Part shown: positions 43,537-51,344 of the stretch, in pieces | Layout: every line of letters starts with the position of its first letter | Position numbering within the stretch: position 1 is the stretch's first letter | NCBI RefSeq assembly: GCF_029338275.1 | Contig: NZ_CP119789.1 | Coordinates: 2,542,001 to 2,606,000 of the forward strand | From: Haloarcula ordinaria | GTDB taxonomy: Archaea > Halobacteriota > Halobacteria > Halobacteriales > Haloarculaceae | Length of the DNA stretch: 64,000 nucleotides | Direction: 5' to 3' | Position numbers and translations under genes: made by a program | The notes under the pieces: model-generated | The model's database searches: none | Told to the model about the DNA's origin: nothing | The model's input: the letters and a program-made list of their open reading frames with translations, nothing else

Positions 43537-43646
43537 ACGTCGAGTGCTCGGGTCCGCAAATATAACCGTTCGGTACGGAGTGAAGGTGTCGCACACCGTA
43601 GAGACCGATGGCTTCATTCTCCAGCAGGCCGAACCCACGAGCAACA

Positions 43647-44192
43647 ATGCGCGTTCGCGACTGGCAGGACATCATCGGAGACGTGATGGAGAGCAGCGCC
43701 GACCCCGGCGGCTGGCGCGCCGTGGGGGGCGACCGCGCGAACGGAATCGGTGAGGACATCTACTTCGGCCATCCGAACGCCGGCGTCTACCAGATGAAGA
43801 CCTACGCGAAGAACCCCTACGAGGTCCAGGGGGTCGGCACGCAGGTCGCCCGTCGCATCGACGAGGACATCGAGCCGCTGTTCCCCGAGGAGGGGACGGG
43901 GCTCTTCGGCGTCCAGCAGGGCGTCGAGGACGAGGACGAGGCCGAGGAGAAGGCCAAGAACTTGGAGACGGTCCTCGAGACGCACGCCGACGCTCCGACC
44001 ACGCCGCAGGCGCTGATGGAGGACATCATGGACGCCGTCGACTCGCCGGCCTACGGCCCGATGGAGTTCGACCAGTACGACCGCCCCGAGCGGATGGACG
44101 GGCTGACAGACACGTTCGAGGAGGCCGAGGAACTGCTCGACGCAGAGTTCGAGGACGTCATCGACGAGGACGTCGACCGGGGGTTCTACTGA
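43647..44192 (+). CDS. Conserved haloarchaeal protein of unknown function
   Basis: A 181-residue acidic protein. A compact N-terminal domain (RDWQDIIGDVMESSADPGGWRAVGGDRANGIGEDIYFGHPNAGVYQMKTYAKNPYEVQGVG) is followed by an acidic helical C-terminus. I do not recognise the family. The ATG at 43647 is favoured; the open frame continues upstream. It is 16 nt before the small membrane protein gene, so the two probably form an operon. Confidence 0.7.
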   Translation: MRVRDWQDIIGDVMESSADPGGWRAVGGDRANGIGEDIYFGHPNAGVYQMKTYAKNPYEVQGVGTQVARRIDEDIEPLFPEEGTGLFGVQQGVEDEDEAEEKAKNLETVLETHADAPTTPQALMEDIMDAVDSPAYGPMEFDQYDRPERMDGLTDTFEEAEELLDAEFEDVIDEDVDRGFY

Positions 44193-44208
44193 TGACCGGG
44201 GGCCGCTG

Positions 44209-44550
44209 ATGGTCGGACCGTCGATCACCGACTCGGACCGCGAGCGGTTCCTGGTCAGGGTGAAGATCGGCTTCGCACTGCTGGTCGGGGTCTCGATGGG
44301 GATGGTTGCCTTCCACGGCGGCGCCGCCCTGCCGGTCGTCCTGGGCATCACGCTCGGGACGTCAGCGCTCGGCGGGGTGTTCGCGTGGGTCGCGATTCCC
44401 GATAGCGTCGCCGGGATGCCCTTCGACACCAGAGACACCCGTGCCCGCGGGCCGAAACCGGGGGCGCGAACCAAGCAGCGCCGCCAGGCCGAACAGGGCG
44501 AACCGCGACGGGCAGACGGGGACGGGCGCGAGCGACGCGAACGGAACTGA
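44209..44550 (+). CDS. Two-helix membrane protein with basic tail
   Basis: A 113-residue protein with helices at about 18-38 and 42-66 and a long charged C-terminus rich in Arg, Glu and Gly (about 75-113), predicted cytoplasmic. Function unknown. It follows the conserved acidic protein gene by 16 nt and converges on purF. Confidence 0.7.
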   Translation: MVGPSITDSDRERFLVRVKIGFALLVGVSMGMVAFHGGAALPVVLGITLGTSALGGVFAWVAIPDSVAGMPFDTRDTRARGPKPGARTKQRRQAEQGEPRRADGDGRERRERN

Positions 44551-44635
44551 CGCACAAGGTGGTCTGCGAGGAATCACGAGACGACGAGCCGGTAGGCTGG
44601 CGGTCCTCGAGACGGGGCGAAAGAATCGCAGGGCG

Positions 44636-46078
44636 TCAGTCGTCCGCCGGCGTCGGGTTGCCGCCGATCTCCGGTCGGACGACGTCTCGGTCCGTGGTCT
44701 CGCCCTCGATGTCGTAAGGGTACTCGCCCGTGACACAGCCGAGACAGAGGTCGGCGCGGCTCTCGCCCAGCGCCGCCGCGATGGCGTCGATAGAGAGGTA
44801 CGACAAGGAGTCGGCCTCGATTTCGTCGCGGATGTCCTCGACGGACTGCCCGGCCGCGATGAGCTCCTCGCGAGATGCCATGTCGATGCCCATGTAACAC
44901 GGCGAGACGATGGGCGGCGACCCGATCCGGACGTGGACCTCTTCCGCGCCGGCGTCTTTCAGCAGCGAGATGAGCTGTGTCGAGGTGGTCCCGCGGACGA
45001 TGGAGTCGTCGATGATCGTGACCGACTTGCCCTCGATGGTGGACTTGATGGGGTTCAGTTTCAACCGGACCGCACGCTCGCGTTCGCCCTGCGTGGGCAT
45101 GATGAACGTCCGGCCGACGTACCGGTTTTTCATCAGCCCCTCGGCGAACTCGATGTCCGAGCCGTCGTCCTGTGCGGCCTCGGCGTACCCCGAGGCGAAC
45201 GCGCGCCCGGAGTCGGGCACCGGCAGGACGACGTCGGACTCGACGCCCGACTCCTGCCACAGTTTCCGGCCGAGTTCGCGCCGCACCTCGTAGACCAGGT
45301 TCTCGTCGATAGTCGAGTCGGGGCGCGCGAAGTAGACGTGCTCGAAGAAGCAGTTGGCCGTCCGCTCGCGCTCGACGAGCTGGTAGGTGTCGAAGCCCGT
45401 GCCGTCGGGGTAGAGCACCACCAGTTCGCCGGGTTCGACGTCCCGGACGAGTTCGCCGTCGAGCGTATCGATTGCCGCCGACTCGGACGCGATGACGTAG
45501 CCGTCGTCGAGCTCGCCGATACACAGCGGGCGGTTGCCTTCGGGGTCCCGCACGCCCAGCACGGTCTCGTCGTGCATGATGGTCAGCGAGTACGAGCCGT
45601 GGATACGGTTCATCGTCCGCTTGACCGCACGGACGAGGTCCTCCTCCAGCAGGTTCCGCGCGAGGTCGTGGGCGATGACCTCGGTGTCACCGTCGGAGGT
45701 GAAGGCGTGACCGAGTTCCGCCAGTTCGTCGCCGATCTCGTCGGCGTTGACGAGGTTGCCGTTGTGCGAGAGCCCGAGCGACCCGGACTTGAACGAGACC
45801 GAAAACGGCTGGGCACAGCAGGCGTTGACGCTACCCGCGGTCGGGTAGCGGACGTGGCCGATGCCGTTCGACCCGTTGAGCGACTCGAGGTCCCCGGGCG
45901 AGAAGGCGTCACCGACGAGACCCATCTCGACGTGGCTGTGCTGCTGGAAGCCGTCGTGGGTGACGATACCGGCCGATTCCTGGCCGCGGTGCTGGAGGGC
46001 GTACAGTGAGTAGTAGAGGGGGCGGGCGGCGCTACGCTCTTCGAGGGAGATACCGACGACGCCGCACTTTTCGTGCAT
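44636..46078 (-). CDS. purF: Amidophosphoribosyltransferase
   Basis: A 480-residue PurF, first enzyme of purine synthesis: it transfers ammonia from glutamine onto PRPP. The N-terminal nucleophile is Cys5 (MHEKCGVVGI), so only a short propeptide is removed. The glutaminase signatures YALQHRGQESAGI and HVRYPTAG are present, and the PRPP-binding motif is VTIIDDSIVRGTTS at about 355. It sits at the end of a three-gene operon with LSm and L37e, 20 nt after L37e. Confidence 0.97.
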   Translation of the reverse strand: MHEKCGVVGISLEERSAARPLYYSLYALQHRGQESAGIVTHDGFQQHSHVEMGLVGDAFSPGDLESLNGSNGIGHVRYPTAGSVNACCAQPFSVSFKSGSLGLSHNGNLVNADEIGDELAELGHAFTSDGDTEVIAHDLARNLLEEDLVRAVKRTMNRIHGSYSLTIMHDETVLGVRDPEGNRPLCIGELDDGYVIASESAAIDTLDGELVRDVEPGELVVLYPDGTGFDTYQLVERERTANCFFEHVYFARPDSTIDENLVYEVRRELGRKLWQESGVESDVVLPVPDSGRAFASGYAEAAQDDGSDIEFAEGLMKNRYVGRTFIMPTQGERERAVRLKLNPIKSTIEGKSVTIIDDSIVRGTTSTQLISLLKDAGAEEVHVRIGSPPIVSPCYMGIDMASREELIAAGQSVEDIRDEIEADSLSYLSIDAIAAALGESRADLCLGCVTGEYPYDIEGETTDRDVVRPEIGGNPTPADD

Positions 46079-46098
46079 TTGTGGGGAGTGTCAGACCG

Positions 46099-46272
46099 TT
46101 ACTCGCCGGCCTTTGACTGCCATTCGTAGCCGCGTCGTTTCGCCGACTTGCCGAAGCCGCACGACGAACAAACCTTCTTTTTTCTGTGATAGGACTTTTC
46201 GCCACACCGTCGACATTTGGTGTGTGTCTTGGTGTTCTTTTTCCCCTGGCTCGGAGTTCCTGCACCAGTCAT
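46099..46272 (-). CDS. rpl37e: 50S ribosomal protein L37e
   Basis: A 57-residue basic zinc ribbon. The two CxxC pairs are [11 protein letters not shown] and VCSSCGFG, with basic segments on either side and an end [13 protein letters not shown]. It belongs to the large ribosomal subunit. It overlaps the end of the LSm gene by ATGA and precedes purF by 20 nt. Confidence 0.95.
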   Translation of the reverse strand: MTGAGTPSQGKKNTKTHTKCRRCGEKSYHRKKKVCSSCGFGKSAKRRGYEWQSKAGE

Positions 46273-46451
46273 GGATTAATCGAAACGACGTTATCCCCGC
46301 GTATAATCGTTGTGTCTTCGTCCTCGATGACGAGGTTCATGTGCTGGTCGTAGCCGGTCAGCTCCCCCTCGAATATCTCGCCGCCTTTCAGCTGCACGGT
46401 GACCTCTTCGCCCAGCGACGCTTCGAGTACGTCAAGCGGTCGTCCACTCAT
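46269..46451 (-). CDS. LSm (Sm-like) RNA-binding protein
   Basis: A 60-residue Sm-fold protein: [42 protein letters not shown] is Sm1, [12 protein letters not shown] is Sm2 with the R-G-[DN] core. It forms heptameric rings that bind U-rich RNA. The ATG at 46451 is the only start fitting the family; the track upstream is non-coding. The coupling LSm-L37e is conserved in haloarchaea and other archaea. Confidence 0.95.
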   Translation of the reverse strand: MSGRPLDVLEASLGEEVTVQLKGGEIFEGELTGYDQHMNLVIEDEDTTIIRGDNVVSINP

Positions 46452-46521
46452 GTTCGGAACGGATAGTGATGGCCGCTTAAACGTACCGCTTGCTCGCTTG
46501 TTCGCGAGCGCTCGGGACCGC

Positions 46522-47580
46522 TCAGATATCGACAGCGAACGGGGCGTGAGCGTCGGCCACGCTGGCGAACCCGGCGAGCAAGTCGGCCAGCGCGTCAAGG
46601 TCGTCCGGGTCGATTACCTCCACCGGGGTGTGCATGTAGCGGTTCGGGAGGCCCACGTTCACCGAGGGGATGCCATCACGCGAAGTGTAGAAGGCGTCGG
46701 CGTCCGTCCCGGTTCGCGTGCCCGTCGCCTGCAACTGGACGTCGATGTCCTCGGTGTCGCCGACCGCGCGCAGGGCCTCGACGACGACCGGGTGGTTCGC
46801 GCTCCCACGGGAGACGACTGGCCCGGCGCCGAGCTCGACGCCGCTCGACCGTTTCCCGGGCGATTCGGGGGCGTCCGTCGCGTGGGTCACGTCTATCGCG
46901 AGCGCGGCGTCCGGCGCGAGGTCGAACCCGACCATCTTCGCGCCCTGCAGCCCGACTTCCTCCTGGACCGTCGAGACGGCGTACACCGTCGCGTCGGTAC
47001 CACGTTCGGCGGCCCGGCGGAGCCCCTCGGCGGCCGCCCAGATACCGATGCGGTTGTCCATCCCGCGCGCGGCGAGTCGCCCGTTCGCAAGTTCGCGAAT
47101 CGCCTGTGTGAACGTCACCGGGTCGCCCCTGTCGACCAGTTCCGCGACCTCGTCGCCGTCTGTCGCACCCACGTCGACGTACTGCTCGGCGATCTCGGCG
47201 ACGCTCTCGTCGTCGGGGTCCCGGAGGTGGATAGCCGTCTGGCCGACAACGCCGGCGACCGGCCCGTCCGCGGTGTGGATGGTGACGTGTTGCCCGCGCG
47301 TGACCGTCTTGTCGGACCCGCCGATTCGACTGAGTCGGACGAAGCCGTCGTCGGTGAGGTCACGGACGATGAAGCCGATTTCGTCGCCGTGACCCGCGAG
47401 CGCGACGGACGTGTCTCCGCCCTCCAGTTTCGCCACGGCGTTCCCGTAGTCGTCGGTTCGGACCTCGTCTGCGAACTCGCTGACGTAGTCGACCCAGACC
47501 CGCTGGCTGTTCGTCTCGTAGCCCGACGGACCGGGCGTCTCGAGCAACGACTCGAGGAACGCACGCTGTGGTTCGTCCAT
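46522..47580 (-). CDS. M42-family aminopeptidase
   Basis: A 352-residue tetrahedral aminopeptidase/endoglucanase-like M42 peptidase. Metal and catalytic residues are visible in LAGHGDEIGF (H64, D66), GMDNRIG, VQEEVGLQGA, and MHTPVEV. It trims N-terminal residues from peptides left by the proteasome. The ATG at 47580 is preferred; an alternative 13 codons earlier has no homology. It is followed upstream by a 77-nt divergent promoter region and the small membrane protein gene. Confidence 0.95.
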   Translation of the reverse strand: MDEPQRAFLESLLETPGPSGYETNSQRVWVDYVSEFADEVRTDDYGNAVAKLEGGDTSVALAGHGDEIGFIVRDLTDDGFVRLSRIGGSDKTVTRGQHVTIHTADGPVAGVVGQTAIHLRDPDDESVAEIAEQYVDVGATDGDEVAELVDRGDPVTFTQAIRELANGRLAARGMDNRIGIWAAAEGLRRAAERGTDATVYAVSTVQEEVGLQGAKMVGFDLAPDAALAIDVTHATDAPESPGKRSSGVELGAGPVVSRGSANHPVVVEALRAVGDTEDIDVQLQATGTRTGTDADAFYTSRDGIPSVNVGLPNRYMHTPVEVIDPDDLDALADLLAGFASVADAHAPFAVDI

Positions 47581-47657
47581 GCTCCGCGTTGGAACCCCGC
47601 TGGTATGAAAGGACGGCACGGGGCAACCGATAAGGTCTGTCGGAGAGAACTACCAGT

Positions 47658-47900
47658 ATGGTGAACGTTACGCTGTTCGAACTTCATCTCGAAGGTGCTC
47701 GATTCACTGCCAACGCCCCCTATAGCGGGGAGAGTGAGGAAGCAGCCGACGACGAGGAGGTAGCGGTCGATGACGATGACACCGGCGGCGTCCCGGTCGG
47801 TCTTCTCGTCGTGCTCGGTGTCCTCGTCGCCCTCGTCTCCGCCGTCGCGGCGAAGAAAGTACTGGGTGGCGGCGACGGCGCCGACGAGTTCGCCGAGTAA
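47658..47900 (+). CDS. 80-residue single-helix membrane protein
   Basis: A small protein with a mixed N-terminus (VTLFELHLEGARFTANAP), an acidic linker, and one hydrophobic helix at about 45-64 (VPVGLLVVLGVLVALVSAVAAKK), then a Gly/Asp-rich end. Topology predicts a cytoplasmic or external acidic domain. No family is recognised. It is divergent from the M42 peptidase. Confidence 0.65.
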   Translation: MVNVTLFELHLEGARFTANAPYSGESEEAADDEEVAVDDDDTGGVPVGLLVVLGVLVALVSAVAAKKVLGGGDGADEFAE

Positions 47901-47971
47901 CAGGTCAGTCCGTTAGACTCCTCGGGACCTCGCGGACGTCGGCGGCGATAGCTCTGGCCCTGAACGCAGCC

Positions 47972-48730
47972 TCACATGTACATCCGGTCTTCCGGGTAGT
48001 CGCGGCCGGACGCCTCGCTCTCCTCCATCGATTGTAACCGGGTCGTGAGTTCCTCGTAGTACTGCTTCATCTCCTCGGACCGTGCCTCGAGCTCGGACTC
48101 GTCGACTTCGAGCCCGTAGAGCGATTCGAGCGCGTCGAGGAACCGGAGTGCGGCCTCGAAGTCGGGGCCCGGCGGGTGCGTCGGCGTCGTCAGAACGCCC
48201 GTCGGCGGAACCCGCCCGTCGAGACTCTGCACCAGGAACTCACTGACGAAGCCCTCGAAGAATCCGCCCGCGAGGGGTCTGATTTCACTCGAATCGATTC
48301 GACGAGTCCGGAACTCGGGGGTCCCGACGTGGAAGACGACGTGCTCGTCGGGTCCGTGGGGGAACGGGACCCCGTGGAGGAGACAGACCTCCTCGAATCC
48401 GTGGTCGGTGACCCAGGCGGCCACGCCGTCGGCGAGTGGTTCGCCCGCCCAGACCGGGACGAATATCTCGCTGATGAGCAGCGAGATGTCGGACTCGGTG
48501 GCTGAATACAGCCGCATCGGGTTGCGCGGTTCGCCGTCGGTGAAGGGCGTGATGTCCGGTAAGTTCCGGGTCCTGACGTGGCCGGTCTGTTCGGTGAGCG
48601 TATGCGTGACCAGGTAGTCGATAGCCGTCAGCCCCGCGAGTCCGAGGTTCGCCGTCCCGACGATGAGCGTGTCGCCCACGTCGACGCCGGTGTCCGTCTC
48701 GATGTCGAACGATGGTACGTCTGTCGGCAT
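47972..48730 (-). CDS. PAC2-family proteasome assembly chaperone-like protein
   Basis: A 252-residue protein of the PAC2 family. The N-terminal LIVGTANLGLAGLTAIDYLVT and the AWVTDHGFEEVCLLHGVPFPHG segment are family-typical. The last residues are MYM, which satisfies the hydrophobic-Tyr-any (HbYX) rule used by proteasome partners to dock into alpha-ring pockets; archaeal PbaA carries such a motif. The C-terminal 60 residues form an acidic coiled coil. It could help assemble or cap the 20S particle made from psmA at 12.3 kb. Confidence 0.88.
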   Translation of the reverse strand: MPTDVPSFDIETDTGVDVGDTLIVGTANLGLAGLTAIDYLVTHTLTEQTGHVRTRNLPDITPFTDGEPRNPMRLYSATESDISLLISEIFVPVWAGEPLADGVAAWVTDHGFEEVCLLHGVPFPHGPDEHVVFHVGTPEFRTRRIDSSEIRPLAGGFFEGFVSEFLVQSLDGRVPPTGVLTTPTHPPGPDFEAALRFLDALESLYGLEVDESELEARSEEMKQYYEELTTRLQSMEESEASGRDYPEDRMYM

Positions 48731-48842
48731 GTGTCTTGACTATCGCTTGTTACGATGATAAGTGTCACTGCCGGAGCGTATGGCGTCGAACGAGAAACAG
48801 GTCCGGGCCGATTGTGGGTCGGCGAGGTTTAGACAGGGCCGA

Positions 48843-49460
48843 CTACGGCGCGCGGAAGACCCGTATCGTGTCCCGCTTGGTCGGCTCGTGAATCACCTGT
48901 GTGAACCCGAACTCGTCGAACACGTGCTTCCAGTTGCGGTAGTACAGCGGGAACTCGTCGTCGACGTAGCTTACGGCGGTCTCGCCACGGCCCCGTTCGG
49001 GACTGTTGCCCTCGTTTTCGGCGGTCATGAGGATGTCGCCGGCGACGCGGGCGACGTCCTCGAACACCCACGTGTCGTCCGGGTGGATGTGCTGGAGCGT
49101 CTCGACCGAGTAGACGACGTCGAACGCGTCCGCGTCGTACTCGGGGAGGATGTCCTCTATCGCACCGGTCCTGAAGGTCCCCGTCTCGGCGAGTTTCGGG
49201 AAGGCATCGGCCATGACCTCGAAGGAGTCGTCGTTGATGTCGATGCCGGAGAGATGCTTGAATCCGTGTGAACGCAGGTGTTCGAGGTGGCGGCCGGAGC
49301 CACACCCCAGTTCAAGGATCGCGGCGTCGGTCCCGACGTAGTACTGGAGGGTTTCGAGGATGGTCTCACTGACTTTGTTGGGACCGAGTTCGGCGTAGTA
49401 CCGCGGGGAGAATCTCCCGGAGCGACCGGCCCAGTCGTCACGGACTTCGTCGGGGTTCAT
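48843..49460 (-). CDS. Class I SAM-dependent methyltransferase
   Basis: A 205-residue methyltransferase: AAILELGCGSGRHLEHLRSHG is motif I (about 46-66), GIDINDDSFEVM motif II, and FDVVYSVETLQHIHPD the catalytic surrounding. The substrate is unknown. The 3' part VIHEPTKRDTIRVFRAP is a family-like ending. It stands alone between a PAC2 gene and YdjM, both on the minus strand. Confidence 0.9.
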   Translation of the reverse strand: MNPDEVRDDWAGRSGRFSPRYYAELGPNKVSETILETLQYYVGTDAAILELGCGSGRHLEHLRSHGFKHLSGIDINDDSFEVMADAFPKLAETGTFRTGAIEDILPEYDADAFDVVYSVETLQHIHPDDTWVFEDVARVAGDILMTAENEGNSPERGRGETAVSYVDDEFPLYYRNWKHVFDEFGFTQVIHEPTKRDTIRVFRAP

Positions 49461-49512
49461 ACGAGACCGGACGCAGCGACGCGGTAAGTGTCCCGCGAAG
49501 TCGCGGGCACGG

Positions 49513-50019
49513 TCACACCGGCACGGCGTAGACCGTCCGCAGCGCCATGAGGACCACCAGTGACGTCACGAACACGCCCGACAGCAGGAGCCCGTAGTTC
49601 GCGATGGTGCTGTCGGCCGTCCACAGCTGCAGGGAGTAGTGCGACTTGGAGAGCGGCGTGAACGGCGTGACGCCCATCGGCGTCATCGCGTCGCCGGCGA
49701 CGTGACCGAGGATGCCGACCGTCGCACCGAGCGCACCGACGACCGCACCCTCGACGGGTGTGTAGGCCCCTATCGAACCAGCCGTGACGTAGAGCAGGCC
49801 ACCACAGACGACGCTGGCGGCGAGTGCGGCCCAGACCGTATGAGTGATGCCACGGTGCGAGACGAGCGGCAGTCGGTGGTCGAGGTCTGGCGTCGTCGCG
49901 AGCCCGACAGCCAGCCCCCAGCCGACCATCGACAGGAGGGGCTCTCGCAGGAGCAGCAGCGCGGCGCCGACGGGTGCATAGAGGAGGAGATTGAGTCCGT
50001 AGTGACCGTTCCGGTACAT
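49513..50019 (-). CDS. YdjM-type metal-dependent membrane hydrolase
   Basis: A 168-residue membrane protein of the YdjM/LexA-binding inner-membrane family. The motif TTPDLDHRLPLVSHRGITHTVWAAL, followed by GHVAGDAMTPMGVTPFTP, gives the metal site. Four hydrophobic segments are visible. Enzymatic activity is unproven. The ATG at 50019 is chosen because the alternative GTG is five codons upstream without support. Confidence 0.87.
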   Translation of the reverse strand: MYRNGHYGLNLLLYAPVGAALLLLREPLLSMVGWGLAVGLATTPDLDHRLPLVSHRGITHTVWAALAASVVCGGLLYVTAGSIGAYTPVEGAVVGALGATVGILGHVAGDAMTPMGVTPFTPLSKSHYSLQLWTADSTIANYGLLLSGVFVTSLVVLMALRTVYAVPV

Positions 50020-50241
50020 GCTCTGGCGGAACACGGCAGCGGCCGGATGAAAGCGTTGTGGCTCTCTGGACGACCGCGGACCGAAAGCGCGACCCCGGAG
50101 TAAGTGACCGTTGAATCAGCCTGGTGGCACGCGCGGCGGTTCCTTGGCCACGTTGTCGATGAAGGGTCCAGGATAGGGAGCGACAGTAATGGTTCTAATT
50201 TAACATGTTTGCCGTCGTAGCCCACAGACAGAGGCACAACA

Positions 50242-51021
50242 ATGACACTACTCGAAGGCAAGACGGCGGTCATCACCGGCGCTAGTTCAGGTATCGGTCG
50301 CGGTATCGCACGAGGGTTCGCCCAGCACGGGGCCCGAGCAGTCGTCGTTGCCGACGTCCGCGAGGAACCGAAAGGCGAGGGGCCGCCGACCCACGAACTG
50401 GTCAGCGAAGAGTCGGACACCGAGGCCGCGTTCGTCGAGTGTGACGTCACGAACCGGGCGGACCTCAGGGAAGCGGTCGAAGCCGCCGAGGCATCCGGCG
50501 GCATCGACGTGATGGTGAACAACGCCGGCATCTGGCACGCCGAGGAGTTCTTCGACGTCTCTGAGGAGGACTATCGGCAGATGCTAGATATCAACCTCAA
50601 AGGAGCGTACTTCGGTTCGCAGATCGCAGGCGAGCACCTCGTCGAGAACGAGGACGGTGGGTCTATCATCAACATCTCCAGCATCGCCGGCCTCTTCGGG
50701 AACGGTGACTGGCCGACCTACGCCGCGTCCAAGGGCGGCCTCACGACGTTCACCTACTCACTGGCCCACAAGCTCGGGGGCGACGGCGTGCGCGTCAACG
50801 CCATCCACCCCGGTGGGATTCAGACGATGATCGGCGGGGAAGTGACCGACGAGGAAGCGGCCGCAGAGCAGGCCCAACAGTTCACGCAGATGGTCCCACT
50901 CGGGCGCTACGGCCAACCCGAGGACGTGGCCGGCGCTGCGACGTTCCTCGCGAGCGACCTCGCGAGTTACGTCACCGGCGAATCGCTCGTCGTCGACGGC
51001 GGTTGGACGAGCTGGCGGTAA
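50242..51021 (+). CDS. Short-chain dehydrogenase/reductase
   Basis: A 259-residue classical SDR: TGASSGIGRGIARGF (13-27), NNAG (91-94), ISSIAG with catalytic Ser, Y-x-x-x-K in TYAASKGGLTTF, and a C-terminal GESLVVDGGWTSWR. It resembles glucose 1-dehydrogenase and 3-oxoacyl reductase families, but the substrate cannot be set. An AT-rich TTCTAATTTAACATG lies about 40 nt upstream, giving a short leader. Confidence 0.9.
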   Translation: MTLLEGKTAVITGASSGIGRGIARGFAQHGARAVVVADVREEPKGEGPPTHELVSEESDTEAAFVECDVTNRADLREAVEAAEASGGIDVMVNNAGIWHAEEFFDVSEEDYRQMLDINLKGAYFGSQIAGEHLVENEDGGSIINISSIAGLFGNGDWPTYAASKGGLTTFTYSLAHKLGGDGVRVNAIHPGGIQTMIGGEVTDEEAAAEQAQQFTQMVPLGRYGQPEDVAGAATFLASDLASYVTGESLVVDGGWTSWR

Positions 51022-51122
51022 CCCGCGGTCGGACCGGTGACCGAATCACGGACGGTGAGTTGCTTGTTCGGCCCTCCCCAGTGAGGGGCGGGTTTGATGA
51101 CAGTCACCCGGCTAGGAGGAGT

Positions 51123-51320
51123 ATGGACACAGACCGACTCCTCGAGCTCGTCCCGCACTACCTCGCCATGTTGTTCCTGGTGTTCCTGGTTCTCACGGTC
51201 GTTCGGATGGCCGTCGGTGACATCGGGTTCATCGCCGAGTTAGCGGTCGTTACCGTCGTCGTCTTCGCGTATCGTCCTATCGTGATGCGACTCGGTGTGG
51301 GACCAAGCGCGTGGGAGTGA
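51123..51320 (+). CDS. 65-residue two-helix membrane protein
   Basis: A small hydrophobic protein: helix 1 about residues 13-32 (HYLAMLFLVFLVLTVVRMAVG) and helix 2 about 38-56 (AELAVVTVVVFAYRPIVMRL), with little else. It lies between the SDR gene and the REC-PAS-histidine kinase, convergent with the latter. The function is unknown. The start at 51123 is the only reasonable ATG; the earlier part of the frame is non-coding. Confidence 0.65.
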   Translation: MDTDRLLELVPHYLAMLFLVFLVLTVVRMAVGDIGFIAELAVVTVVVFAYRPIVMRLGVGPSAWE

Positions 51321-51344
51321 GCGGGACAGACAGGCTGCGGCCGA

